64,000 nt of DNA. Origin: Larkinella soli. Lineage in GTDB: Bacteria > Bacteroidota > Bacteroidia > Cytophagales > Spirosomataceae. The DNA is taken from positions 186,001 through 250,000 of the forward strand of contig NZ_QTJY01000003.1 of the NCBI RefSeq assembly GCF_003703975.1. Reading direction: 5' to 3'. Below, piece after piece: positions 24,663-33,737 of this stretch. Below the pieces are notes generated by a model, which did no database searches, was not told the origin of the DNA, and saw only the letters and a program-made list of their open reading frames with translations. Position 1 is the stretch's first letter; the number at the start of each line of letters is the position of its first letter. Position numbers and translations under genes: made by a program.

Positions 24663-26327
24663 TCACTTCTTCAGAGCCTCCTCCACCGGCTGGCCGACGC
24701 TGCCGCTGGGGGGCAGGATGTGCAGCAGGGCGGAGATCGTGGGGGCAATGTCGGCGACGGTGGTCCGGCGGAGGGTTTCGCCGGGTTTGACGCCCCACCC
24801 GTAGAGCAGGAACGGCACGTGAGTGTCGTAGTTATAGGGCGAGCCGTGTGTCGTGCCGGTAGCCCCGCCGGCGAACCATCCGGGCTGGGTGACGATCTGA
24901 ATATCACCGCTCCGTTTGGCATTGTAGGCATTCTTGTAGAGCGGCAGCAGATAGTCGTTCAGGCCGGCGGTACCCAGATTCCGCAGGCTGATGACGTCCG
25001 CGACACCGGGCAGCGGCAGGATGGCTTCCCGGATAACGTCGCGCACCTGCTCGACCGAAACCTTCTTCTCCTTCAGCATCTGCGGGTTTAGGTAGACCTG
25101 GTAATTTTCGCTCGCCAGGATGAGGTCGGCCGTACCGAAGGCGTCGGAAACCGCCTTTCTGACGGTGGCGGTCAGCTGGCGGGCGTCGATCAGGCCGGCG
25201 GGCAGGTTATGCTGCTTCCAGAAACCCGGAATGTCCATGACACCGTGATCGGCCGAAAGGAAAACCGTATAGTTTCCCTTGCCCACCCAGCCGTCCAGAA
25301 ACGTCAGCAGGTCGGCAAACTCCTGGTCGAGCCGCAGATAAATGTCCTCCTGTTCGACTGAGTTAGGGCCGAAGCCGTGGCCGATCTGGTCGGGCGTCGA
25401 AAAGCTGATCGCCAGAAAATCGGTAAAGTCGCCCTTGCCGAGGTTTTCGCCCCGGACGGCCGCCATCGCCATGTCCTTCGTCATGGTATTGCCCCAGGGG
25501 GTGCCGGTCACTGTGCCGAAGGCGTTGCCCGCCAGACCGGCCAGCTCATAAGGGAACGTCGGTTTGGTGGCCCCGGCCGGCCTGGCCTCGTAAGGCTGGT
25601 CGTCGGGTGTGCTTTCGGTATATTCCGCGATGGGCAGCAGGGTGTTCCAGCCCCGCCGGGTGTATTCGGTCGGCAGCTTTTTTGCGTTGAGGTCTTTCAC
25701 CCACTGGGGCAATTCCTTCATATAAAAGGTGCTGGTGATCCAGTTGCCGGTTTTGGAGTCGAACCAGTAGGCGCCGTTGGCGGTGTGTCCGGCGGGCAGA
25801 ATCGACCCCCGGTCCTTGATGGCGACGCTGATGGTTTTGTTCCGGAAGTTGGTGGCGATGCGGAGCTGGTCGGTGACGGTGCTGGTCAGCAGGTTGCGGG
25901 GCGACATCTTCCCGGCGGCCGGATTTTCACTCCCGACGGTCCGGGCGGTGCTGTCTTCCGCGCAGTAGACCCCCTTCCGGGCAAACGGGTCATACCACTC
26001 GTTGCCCACGATGCCGTTGATGGCCGGCATGGACCCGGTGTAGACCGCAGCGTGGCCCGGCCCCGTCACGGTGAGGGCATAGTGATAATGATTGTTCCGG
26101 CAGTTGAAGCCGTCGGCCAGCAGGCGCCGGAAGCCGCCCGCGCCGTATTTGTCGTAATACCGGTAAAAGTAATCATACCGCATCTGATCGACCACGATGC
26201 CCACCACCAGTTTCGGGCGGGCCAGGGGGGCGGGTTTCGCGGAAGAAGCGGCTTTTTTTGAGGCAGGTTGAGCGGTAACGGAAAGCGCGGTAACGAAAGC
26301 AAGAAGGAATGAGAAAGCGTTTTTCAT
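24663..26327 (-). CDS. PafA-type alkaline phosphatase (secreted phosphomonoesterase)
   Basis: The 554-residue protein has a signal peptide (SVTAQ, residue 20) and belongs to the alkaline phosphatase superfamily. The likely nucleophile is Thr88 in TVTGPGHA. Asn109 in GNEWYD and Lys171/Arg173 in IKDRGS follow at the same spacing as the active-site residues known for PafA of Elizabethkingia (Thr79, Asn100, Lys162, Arg164). This favours phosphate monoester hydrolysis. A late ADHGVMD metal motif is also visible. The start at 26327 overlaps the oxidoreductase stop by 4 bp (ATGA) and begins the signal peptide. Confidence 0.9.
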   Translation of the reverse strand: MKNAFSFLLAFVTALSVTAQPASKKAASSAKPAPLARPKLVVGIVVDQMRYDYFYRYYDKYGAGGFRRLLADGFNCRNNHYHYALTVTGPGHAAVYTGSMPAINGIVGNEWYDPFARKGVYCAEDSTARTVGSENPAAGKMSPRNLLTSTVTDQLRIATNFRNKTISVAIKDRGSILPAGHTANGAYWFDSKTGNWITSTFYMKELPQWVKDLNAKKLPTEYTRRGWNTLLPIAEYTESTPDDQPYEARPAGATKPTFPYELAGLAGNAFGTVTGTPWGNTMTKDMAMAAVRGENLGKGDFTDFLAISFSTPDQIGHGFGPNSVEQEDIYLRLDQEFADLLTFLDGWVGKGNYTVFLSADHGVMDIPGFWKQHNLPAGLIDARQLTATVRKAVSDAFGTADLILASENYQVYLNPQMLKEKKVSVEQVRDVIREAILPLPGVADVISLRNLGTAGLNDYLLPLYKNAYNAKRSGDIQIVTQPGWFAGGATGTTHGSPYNYDTHVPFLLYGWGVKPGETLRRTTVADIAPTISALLHILPPSGSVGQPVEEALKK

Positions 26328-27307
26328 GAGGTTCGGGTAATCAAATCCATAATCCAGTTGGCCCGCGCCCCGGTTTCGCCGGTACTCGGGCAGCGGCCTT
26401 CTCCACGGAGTTCCTGCACGATGGTGCCGATCAGCGGCTCCTGCACGTGTTCCGGGTAGGGAAGGTGAAATTCTTCGGTCGAATCGTCGGTTTCGACCCG
26501 GATGGTAAATTTCTCGAAGTAAGAAAAGGTGATCTTCCCCTTCGACCCGATCAGCTGCGTCTCGTCGATGCGCTGCCCCCGGTTGACCGTAAAGCACCAG
26601 CTCCCGGTGCCCAGCACCCCGGACTCGAACTCGAAAGTGGCCACCACGATGTCGTCCGCACCGTATAGCCCGGCCTGGTTGCGGGCGATGCCGGACGCCG
26701 TCCGGACGGGGCCGAGCACAAATTCGAGCAGGTCAAACTGGTGGCAGGCCAGATCATGAAAATGCCCCCCGCCCGACACGGCCGGGTCGACCCGCCAGCG
26801 CGGTTTGGGGCTCTCCCCCACCTCCTCCTCGTAAGGGTTCCAGTGAAGGGTGATGTTCACGGCCCGGAGGTCGCCGATGGCTTTCGTGTCCACCAGTTCC
26901 TTCAGTTTCAGGAAGTAAGGCAGCGACCGCCGGTAGAAGGCCACAAACAGCGGCACCCCGGTTTCGCGGCTGACGGCATTCATCCGCGCACATTCCTCCG
27001 CGTTCAGCGCCATCGGCTTTTCGACGTACACCGGCTTTCCGGCCCGCAGGGCGCGTTCGGTATAGTCCTCGTGCACGTGGGGCGGGGTAGCGATATAAAT
27101 CGCATTCACCTCCGGGTCGGCAATCAGCTCATCGACCGACGTATACCATTTCGGAACCCCGTGACGACGGGCGTAATCCCCGGCTTTTTCGGCGTCGCGG
27201 CCCATAACGGCCACCAGTGAGGAATGGGGCACCCGGTTGAAGGCCGGTCCGCTTTTCTTCTCGGTCACGTTTCCCACGCCGATCATGCCCCAGCGAATTT
27301 CATCCAT
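26324..27307 (-). CDS. Gfo/Idh/MocA-family NAD(P)-dependent oxidoreductase
   Basis: The 327-residue protein has an N-terminal Rossmann motif (WGMIGVGNVTEKKSGPAF), the ATPPHVHEDY segment and the family EKPMAL lysine motif. The C-terminal alpha/beta domain carries GGGHFHDLACHQFDLLEFVLGPV. Such enzymes oxidise or reduce sugars, inositols or glycosides at a ring hydroxyl, sometimes giving 3-keto products. It is third in a tight leftward unit: 1 bp after the membrane-protein gene and a 4-bp overlap with the phosphatase gene. It is cytoplasmic, with no Tat signal. Confidence 0.92.
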   Translation of the reverse strand: MDEIRWGMIGVGNVTEKKSGPAFNRVPHSSLVAVMGRDAEKAGDYARRHGVPKWYTSVDELIADPEVNAIYIATPPHVHEDYTERALRAGKPVYVEKPMALNAEECARMNAVSRETGVPLFVAFYRRSLPYFLKLKELVDTKAIGDLRAVNITLHWNPYEEEVGESPKPRWRVDPAVSGGGHFHDLACHQFDLLEFVLGPVRTASGIARNQAGLYGADDIVVATFEFESGVLGTGSWCFTVNRGQRIDETQLIGSKGKITFSYFEKFTIRVETDDSTEEFHLPYPEHVQEPLIGTIVQELRGEGRCPSTGETGARANWIMDLITRTS

Positions 27308-27308
27308 G

Positions 27309-29447
27309 TTACTTATGCGTTGCGTTTTTCAGGTTCGGACGGGCCCGCCAGTTGGCTTCGGGGCCGAAGCGGGTGAAATACTTCGCCCGGTCGGTGCGGC
27401 TGTCGGCCGGATACCGGTAGATCATCCGGTTCGTGACCAGAAACAGAACCCCGGAAAGGATCCCGGCGGCCATCGCCCGCCGGCACGCCCTGCCATACAA
27501 AGGTTCCAGAGGCTCCGTACTCCTCATCACGACGCTATTTTCTTTCCGCCGGGGCGCCAGCAGCACCAGCACGGTGGCGACGGACGCATTCAGGAAGATG
27601 CCCCATTCGGTCAGCAGGCGGGTCGGCGTCCAGCCCACCAGCGCCCGCTCGAAATTCCCGATCACCATGAGCCACAGCAGGATCAGAAATACCAGCTGCC
27701 CCTTGCCGAGCCAGGTTTCGGGGATCAGGGCCAGCGGTTCGCGCAGGTGCCGCCGGATAACCACCACGAACACCGCCGTGATGAGCAGCCAGGTCAGGTT
27801 GAACCAGCCTTCCGGCGTCAGGCTCAGCCAGTGGCCGCCCGGCAGATGACCCAGGTAAGGAATGTCCCACAAAGCCGGGAGGCTCTGCGTCGAGCCGTCG
27901 GCCTGCTCCGCCACGCGCTTCCAGACGTCCGGGTTCAGGTGGTCGCCCCACTCCTTCACGTTTTTTACGAGGTTGACGTACGGAATCGCCAGCAGAAGGA
28001 AAAAAGCCGCAAAGCCCAGCGTCCAGCGCCCTTTCCGCGGACCGGCGTCCCGCTGAATGGGCAGCCGGGAGGCCAGCATGGCCATCGCCACGGCCACCGA
28101 CAGGCCGTTGACGAAGCCGTAGGTCTGTTCCAGAAAGCTGTGCCAGTTCTGCCCCTGCCAGGCCGCCCAGTCGATCAGGGTGCGGTCGTAGACCTCGTCG
28201 CCCGGACCGAACCCCTGAGCCGCCGGAATGCGCGGATTCCCCGGGGCCATCAAGAGCTGCTTGAGCCACTGGACCCCCGAAAAACCCAACCCGCCGATCG
28301 TTCCGGCCATGACCGACGCCAGCGCCACCGGCAGGTATCGGTTCCGGCGCATCCACAGCATCATGCCCAGAAAGACCCCCGTGATTCCGGCCCAGTCGTC
28401 GGCCCGGGGCGGGGTCATCCGGAGGCCGCCGGCTTCCCTGAAAAACAGGCTTCCCAATACCGGGAAGGCCAGAAAGGACAGCAGCCAGCCCGAGGCCATG
28501 TAGACGATCAGCGACGAACCGTTCCGGAAGCGCCCGAACTGAACGAACCAGGCCGTCAGGCCCAGTACCAGCCCCACGACCCAGCCCACGTGCCCGGGGT
28601 AATCCCCGAACCACTGCGGCCAGTTGTTCAGAAAGTCATCCGGACCGAAGGCCCTTTGGCCGGTGGCCGGGTCGAGGTAGGCCGGGTCGCCGAGCGGGTA
28701 GGTCAGCAGGGCAGCCAGGCGGTTTTCCAGCCCCGTCAACCGCAGAAGCCACTGAATCAGCCAGCCACCCAGCGCCCCGGCTCCGGCATAGATCGGCAGA
28801 ATCCACCGGTACAACCCGCGCGATTCGGTCAGGTCGTAGACACCCACCCCCAGCAGGGCAAAAAAAGCCGCCAGGTAGTCGGCGTCGAACCAGTAAAGAG
28901 GGCTTTTGTGCCGTGCCCAGGTATGGTCGAAGGAAGCGCCGTCCTGCAGGGCCTGCGCCACCGGGTCCTCGATCAGGTCCAGCAGCAGCCAGGCGCCGAA
29001 CACGAACAGAATGGGTTTGAACAGCTTTACCAGCGCCGGCCGTTCGGCTACGGCCGCGAAGGCGGTGCCGGCTGCGCCGAGGGCGGCCCAGAGAAAGCCG
29101 ATGTAGTACAGGGCGACGTAGCCGTACCACTGCGAAGCCGCCTGCCCGCTCTCGGTGGCCGAGATCATCTGCATGTACGACATCGACCCGCCGAACCCCC
29201 AGCCGATGGCACCGTAGAAGCCGAAATAAAGAACCCGCTCCCGCCAGTCGTCGCGGCCCGACAGCAGGCTGACGGTGAGGGCGGCCAGACAGCCGGCGAA
29301 AGCCGCGCCGTATTCGTGGCCGAAGTTACCGCGGATGCCCCAGCCGACCGACAGGGACAGGCCGACGAGCAGCCAGGTGCTCAGCCGCCGGGCCGGAGGC
29401 CGCTGGGCCCGGACGGCGGAAAGATAGGGAGGCTCGGTAGTAATCAT
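27309..29447 (-). CDS. Polytopic membrane protein of unknown function (712 residues)
   Basis: I do not recognise this protein. About sixteen hydrophobic stretches span nearly the whole length. Distinctive motifs are SVGWGIRGNFGHEYGAAFAG near the N terminus, GAIGWGFGGSMSYMQMI and a Trp/Gly-rich mid-section. No ATPase, kinase or transferase motif is visible. It is sandwiched between an HpcH-type aldolase gene (41 bp upstream) and the Gfo/Idh oxidoreductase gene (1 bp downstream). This implies co-regulation with the sugar genes and suggests a transport or membrane-enzyme role. That role is inference. Confidence 0.75.
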   Translation of the reverse strand: MITTEPPYLSAVRAQRPPARRLSTWLLVGLSLSVGWGIRGNFGHEYGAAFAGCLAALTVSLLSGRDDWRERVLYFGFYGAIGWGFGGSMSYMQMISATESGQAASQWYGYVALYYIGFLWAALGAAGTAFAAVAERPALVKLFKPILFVFGAWLLLDLIEDPVAQALQDGASFDHTWARHKSPLYWFDADYLAAFFALLGVGVYDLTESRGLYRWILPIYAGAGALGGWLIQWLLRLTGLENRLAALLTYPLGDPAYLDPATGQRAFGPDDFLNNWPQWFGDYPGHVGWVVGLVLGLTAWFVQFGRFRNGSSLIVYMASGWLLSFLAFPVLGSLFFREAGGLRMTPPRADDWAGITGVFLGMMLWMRRNRYLPVALASVMAGTIGGLGFSGVQWLKQLLMAPGNPRIPAAQGFGPGDEVYDRTLIDWAAWQGQNWHSFLEQTYGFVNGLSVAVAMAMLASRLPIQRDAGPRKGRWTLGFAAFFLLLAIPYVNLVKNVKEWGDHLNPDVWKRVAEQADGSTQSLPALWDIPYLGHLPGGHWLSLTPEGWFNLTWLLITAVFVVVIRRHLREPLALIPETWLGKGQLVFLILLWLMVIGNFERALVGWTPTRLLTEWGIFLNASVATVLVLLAPRRKENSVVMRSTEPLEPLYGRACRRAMAAGILSGVLFLVTNRMIYRYPADSRTDRAKYFTRFGPEANWRARPNLKNATHK

Positions 29448-29488
29448 GTCCTCATAATCGTGGGAAAATAAATTGGGTACAGGGTGGG

Positions 29489-30313
29489 TTACACGACCGG
29501 CAGGGCGCCGTTATCGACAGCCGGAACCTCTCCGGCCGCGCGTTTGATCAGGCCGATGTCGTGCCGGAGCCGCTGGCTGAACAGGGCGACGTCGAAGCTG
29601 TGGACGACGATGTTGGCCCCTTCGGCCATCCAGCGCACCTGCCGTTCGGGTTCCAGCGAAAAATGGATACCGACGGCCCTGTTCCGCTCCCGGCATTTCC
29701 GGATGATGGTCCGGACGGCCGCTTCGAACTCCGGATGATCGTATTGCTCGGGCAGGCCCAGGCTCACCGACAGGTCGTGCGGGCCGATGAAGACCGCATC
29801 CAGCCCGTCGACGGCCAGCAGGTCGTCGAGCCGTTCGAGGGCGGGGCGGCTTTCGATGTTGGCGATGCAGAGGTGGTCGGCATTATAGCGATCGATATAT
29901 CTCCTTAGTTCTTCGGAAAGAATTTCACCGCCTTTCAGGCAGGCCGCCAGCCGCTCGCCTTTCAGCGGGCGGTATTTCGTCGCCCCGACGAGGTCCAGCA
30001 CCTGATCGACCGATTCGAGATACGGAGCCACCACCCCCACGGCCCCACCGTCGATGGCGACGCAGGCCAGGAAGGGGTCCGGCTTCGGGATACGCACGAT
30101 GGGCGTTACCCCTAAAGCTTTGAAAATCTGACACAACCGGGCGAGTTCGGGCCGGCCCAGCGGGATGTGTTCCGTATCCAGAAACACGAAATCCAGGCCG
30201 ACCTGCTTCAGGGCGTCGGGCCACATCGGCCCCGTCGAGGTGATGCAGGTTCCGTAGACGTTCCGGCCGGCTTTCAGCTTTTGACGCAGGGAAGGGTATG
30301 GGATGGGGTTCAT
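29489..30313 (-). CDS. HpcH/HpaI-family aldolase
   Basis: The 274-residue protein matches class II pyruvate aldolases such as 2-dehydro-3-deoxyglucarate or 2,4-dihydroxyhept-2-enedioate aldolase. Key motifs are FVFLDTEH, PIVRIPKPDP, VGVVAPYLES, the metal-site glutamate in IANIESRPALE and FIGPHDLSVSLG. Family members split a 2-keto-3-deoxy acid into pyruvate and an aldehyde. It is the first gene of the leftward unit and is divergent from the DHDPS/NAL-family gene, with about 140 bp between start codons. Two aldolase families in one locus suggest sugar acid breakdown. Confidence 0.9.
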   Translation of the reverse strand: MNPIPYPSLRQKLKAGRNVYGTCITSTGPMWPDALKQVGLDFVFLDTEHIPLGRPELARLCQIFKALGVTPIVRIPKPDPFLACVAIDGGAVGVVAPYLESVDQVLDLVGATKYRPLKGERLAACLKGGEILSEELRRYIDRYNADHLCIANIESRPALERLDDLLAVDGLDAVFIGPHDLSVSLGLPEQYDHPEFEAAVRTIIRKCRERNRAVGIHFSLEPERQVRWMAEGANIVVHSFDVALFSQRLRHDIGLIKRAAGEVPAVDNGALPVV

Positions 30314-30454
30314 CTGTCTTTAGTAAAATCATTGGGGATCGGGACCGCGTATAGTACTCCGGCCCCTACTTTTCAGGCTATTTTTTGGGAAGAAATCCTG
30401 GAGGGAAGGTGGCCCGAATCCCCGCAATTGAAGTATTACCTGAAAAAACGATAC

Positions 30455-31396
30455 ATGTCCCAGTTGAATAAGCTGCCGGGCGGGCTCTGGCCCGTCATGC
30501 TGACGCCCTTTACCCCGACCAACCACGTCGATACGGCGGGGCTGGAAAAACTGACCCGGCTCTACATCGATGCCGGCTCCAGCGGTCTGTTCGCCAACTG
30601 CCTGTCGAGTGAGATGTACCAGCTGACGCGGGAAGAACGGCTGGAGGTTTGCCGGACGGTGGTAAAGGCCGGCGCCGGGGCCGTGCCGGTCATTGCCACC
30701 GGCACGTTCAGCCGGGACGTGTCGGACAATATCGAATTCATCCACCGGCTTCACGATACCGGCGTCGACGCGGTGGTGCTGATCACCAGCATGCTGGCCG
30801 AACCCGACGAGAACGAGGAGGTGCTGATGCACCGGCTGGAACAGATCCTGAACGGAACCGGCACCATCCCGCTCGGCGTGTACGAGTGCCCGGTACCCTA
30901 CAAACGGCTGCTCAGCCCGGCACTGATGGGCTGGATGGCGGCCACGGGGCGGTTTCTGTACCACAAGGATACGAGCTGCAACTCGGGCACCCTGGACCGG
31001 AAAATCCGGGCGGTGGCCGGCAGCAATCTCGGATTTTTCAACGCCGATACCGCCACGGCCCTCGACTCGCTGGACTCCGGCGCCGACGGCCTCTCTCCCA
31101 TCTCGGCCAATTTCTACCCGGAACTCTACAGCTACCTGCTGCGCGAATACCGCTCCGGGGGCCGGACCGACGCCCTGAACCGCCTGCACGCCTTCCTGAC
31201 GATGATGGACCGGACGACCCACAACTTCTATCCCTACGCGGCCAAGGTGTTCCTGCAACGGCGGGGGCTTCCGATCCAGACCGTCACCCGCATCCCGGCC
31301 GAAACGCCGGGCAACGCCGACCAGATCCGGCTGCACTCGCTGATGGACTCGTTCCACGCCCTGGCCGACCAGTATTCGATCCCGTCCGTCCTCTGA
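30455..31396 (+). CDS. DHDPS/NAL-family aldolase or lyase (DapA superfamily)
   Basis: The 313-residue class I lyase has the family start GLWPVMLTPFTP. The Schiff-base lysine is Lys171 in FLYHKDTSC, and Tyr143 in GVYECPVPYKR is in the expected catalytic position. The usual GTTGE substrate motif is replaced by FANCLSSEMYQLT, so it is unlikely to be the lysine-pathway enzyme. A sugar-acid or sialic-acid-like aldolase or dehydratase is more likely. The start at 30455 gives the family-typical N terminus; an upstream in-frame extension to 30167 overlaps the divergent gene and is rejected. The symporter gene begins 1 bp after its stop. Confidence 0.87.
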   Translation: MSQLNKLPGGLWPVMLTPFTPTNHVDTAGLEKLTRLYIDAGSSGLFANCLSSEMYQLTREERLEVCRTVVKAGAGAVPVIATGTFSRDVSDNIEFIHRLHDTGVDAVVLITSMLAEPDENEEVLMHRLEQILNGTGTIPLGVYECPVPYKRLLSPALMGWMAATGRFLYHKDTSCNSGTLDRKIRAVAGSNLGFFNADTATALDSLDSGADGLSPISANFYPELYSYLLREYRSGGRTDALNRLHAFLTMMDRTTHNFYPYAAKVFLQRRGLPIQTVTRIPAETPGNADQIRLHSLMDSFHALADQYSIPSVL

Positions 31397-31397
31397 C

Positions 31398-32987
31398 ATG
31401 AAAACATTACCCGTCCTCGACCTGCTGGTGATCCTGGCCTACCTCGTGGGCATTGTGGCCGTCGGGATTTATTTCTCGCGCAAAAACCAGGATGCCGACC
31501 AGTTTACGACCGCTTCGGGCAAGATTCCGGGCTGGGCCATCGGGCTGTCGATTTACGCCACCTTTCTGAGCAGCAACACCTTCCTGGGCGTGCCGGGGAA
31601 AGCCTTCGGCAGTAACTGGAACTCCTTCGTCTTCAGCCTCTCGATGCCGCTGGCGGCCTGGGTGGCGTCGCGGTTTTTCGTGCCGTTTTACCGCAGCACC
31701 GGCGAGGTGTCGGCCTACACCCACCTCGAACACCGCTTCGGGGCCTGGGCCCGGACCTACGCCGTGGTCTGTTTCCTGTTGACGCAGCTCGCCCGGATGG
31801 GGTCGATCTTCTTCGGCATCGCGCTCAGCCTTCAGGCCCTGACCGGCTACCCGATGGCGACGATCATGATCGTGGTCGGTTTATGCATCATTTTTTACAC
31901 GGTACTGGGCGGGATGGAAGCCGTCATCTGGACGGAAGTGGTGCAGGGCGTCATCAAGACCGCCGGGGCGCTGATCATCCTGTATCTGGTCATTGCCGGG
32001 ATGCCGGGCGGGGTCGACCGGGTGGTTGAGATCGGGAAGTCCGCCGACAAGTTCAGCCTCGGCAGCTTCCGGCCCGACTTTACCCAATCCACCTTCTGGG
32101 TGGTGCTGCTCTACGGGTTCTTCATGAACCTGAACAACTTCGGGATGGACCAGAACTACGTCCAGCGGTATCACACCACCACCTCCGCCCGGGAAGCCAC
32201 CCGCTCGATCTGGCTGTGCGTGTACCTCTATGTGCCGGTTTCGCTGATGTTCTTCGTCATCGGTTCCAGCCTCTACGCCTATTACCTGGCTCATCCCAAC
32301 CTGCTGGAAGCGGTCCGGATGCAGGCGGCCGCCGACCGGCTGCCGGGCGGTTCGCCGGAAGAACTTCGCCGGCTGGCGGCCACCCTCTCCCCCGCCGACT
32401 TTGGCGACAAGGTGATGCCGCATTTCATGGTCAACAAGGTGCCGGCCGGGCTGGTGGGGCTGATCGTGGCCGCCATTCTCTCAGCCGCCATGAGTACGAT
32501 CAGTTCCGGGATGAATGCCTCCGCCACGGTTTTCTCCGTCGATATTTACCGGCGGTATTTCAAATCCGACCTGACCGACCGGCAGGCGATGCGGCTGCTT
32601 TACATCGCCACGACGGTGTTCGGATTGCTGGGCATGACCACGGGCATTGCCATGATCGGGGTCAAGAGCGTCCTCGACATCTGGTGGATGCTGTCGGGCA
32701 TCTTTGCGGGCGGGATGCTCGGGCTGTTCCTGCTCGGAATGATCTCGCGGCAGACCCGGAACGCGGAGGCCCTGACGGCCACGCTGATCGGAATCCTGGT
32801 GATCGTCTGGATGACGTTTTCCTCCCGGATCCCCGACGAGTACGCGGCCCTGCGCAGCCCCTTTCACCAGAACATGATCATGGTGATCGGCACGCTGACC
32901 ATCTTTCTGGCCGGTACGCTCCTGACCAGACTGAAACGGAAGCCGGTCTTCCCGGCCGAACCAAGTGTAAAAAACGTAACGCCATGA
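31398..32987 (+). CDS. Sodium:solute symporter (SSS family)
   Basis: The 529-residue protein has about thirteen membrane helices and the SSS-family pattern: DLLVILAYLVGIVAVGIYFSR at the start, IPGWAIGLSIYATFLSSNTFLGVPG, VLGGMEAVIWTEVVQG and AAILSAAMSTISSGMNASATVFSVDIYRR near the sodium-site helix. It should import the pathway substrate using the sodium gradient. The DHDPS-family gene ends 1 bp before it, and its stop overlaps the next start by 4 bp, so the three genes are tightly coupled. Related transporters carry sugars, sialic acid or inositol. Confidence 0.92.
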   Translation: MKTLPVLDLLVILAYLVGIVAVGIYFSRKNQDADQFTTASGKIPGWAIGLSIYATFLSSNTFLGVPGKAFGSNWNSFVFSLSMPLAAWVASRFFVPFYRSTGEVSAYTHLEHRFGAWARTYAVVCFLLTQLARMGSIFFGIALSLQALTGYPMATIMIVVGLCIIFYTVLGGMEAVIWTEVVQGVIKTAGALIILYLVIAGMPGGVDRVVEIGKSADKFSLGSFRPDFTQSTFWVVLLYGFFMNLNNFGMDQNYVQRYHTTTSAREATRSIWLCVYLYVPVSLMFFVIGSSLYAYYLAHPNLLEAVRMQAAADRLPGGSPEELRRLAATLSPADFGDKVMPHFMVNKVPAGLVGLIVAAILSAAMSTISSGMNASATVFSVDIYRRYFKSDLTDRQAMRLLYIATTVFGLLGMTTGIAMIGVKSVLDIWWMLSGIFAGGMLGLFLLGMISRQTRNAEALTATLIGILVIVWMTFSSRIPDEYAALRSPFHQNMIMVIGTLTIFLAGTLLTRLKRKPVFPAEPSVKNVTP

Positions 32988-33682
32988 AACCCATCGTTCA
33001 GATTTCCCTCGACCTGACCAACATCGACGAAGCCCTGGAAACCGCGGCCCTGGCCATGCGGGCGGGCGTCGACTGGCTCGAAGCCGGCACCCCGCTCATT
33101 CTGGCCGAAGGGCTGCACGGCGTCCGCAAACTGCGCGAAGCCTTCCCGGGCGTCCCGATCGTGGCCGACCTGAAAACCATGGACGGCGGCTACCTCGAAG
33201 CCGAAATGATGGCGAAAGCCGGGGCCACCCACGTGGTGGTGATGGCCCGCGCCCACGCCGAAACGATCAAGTGCGTGGTGCAGGCCGGACGCGACTTCGG
33301 CGTCAAGGTCATGGGCGACAACATGGTTTGCCCCGACATGGTCGAAGGCGCGAAGTGGCTCGAAGACCTCGGCTGCGACTACGTCATCCACCACATCGGC
33401 TATGACGAGCGCCGGGGCATTGCGGCCGCCGGTCACCGGATGCCCAGCCCCCTCGACCAGCTGCGGGAGGTGGTGCAGGCCGTGAAGGTGCCGGTGCAGG
33501 CCGTGGGTGGACTGACGCTCGAACAGGCCATCCGCTGCCCGGAATACGGCGCCCCGCTGGTGGTCCTCGGCGCTCCCCTGACCATCGACGCCGACGCCTT
33601 CAAAACCGCCGACGGCGACCTGGAAAGCTCGCTCCGGCTGATCTGTGAAAAAATTCATGCGTATGGGGATGTAGTCGTGTAA
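32984..33682 (+). CDS. HPS/KGPDC-like orotidine-5'-phosphate decarboxylase suprafamily enzyme
   Basis: The 232-residue TIM barrel has the suprafamily signature ADLKTMDGG (Asp62, Lys64, Asp67), the opening QISLDLTNIDEAL and VQAVGGLTLEQA near the phosphate site. This resembles 3-hexulose-6-phosphate synthase and 3-keto-L-gulonate-6-phosphate decarboxylase, which use Mg and an enediolate intermediate on phosphorylated ketoses. No 6-phospho-3-hexuloisomerase gene or sugar kinase gene is adjacent, so the true substrate is open. The ATG at 32984 overlaps the symporter stop (ATGA). The gene ends just before a GC-rich repeat. Confidence 0.85.
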   Translation: MKPIVQISLDLTNIDEALETAALAMRAGVDWLEAGTPLILAEGLHGVRKLREAFPGVPIVADLKTMDGGYLEAEMMAKAGATHVVVMARAHAETIKCVVQAGRDFGVKVMGDNMVCPDMVEGAKWLEDLGCDYVIHHIGYDERRGIAAAGHRMPSPLDQLREVVQAVKVPVQAVGGLTLEQAIRCPEYGAPLVVLGAPLTIDADAFKTADGDLESSLRLICEKIHAYGDVVV

Positions 33683-33687
33683 TAATA

Positions 33688-33710
33688 CCCCCCAACCCCC
33701 TGAAGGGGGC
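33688..33710. repeat. CCCCAACC hairpin repeat, left flank of dehydrogenase gene
   Basis: A C-rich tract CCCCCCAACCCCC is followed by TGAAGGGGGC, giving a CCCCC/GGGGG hairpin. The 21 bases 33689-33709 recur exactly, but inverted, at 35037-35057 on the other side of the dehydrogenase gene. It belongs to the family at 5335-5359. Confidence 0.7.
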
Positions 33711-33737
33711 AGGATTTGAGACAAAATTCGATCCATT

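Noticed and set aside
30167-30454. N-terminal extension of the DHDPS-family protein
   Set aside because: The extension overlaps the start of the divergent HpcH aldolase gene and lacks family similarity; homology begins at the ATG at 30455.
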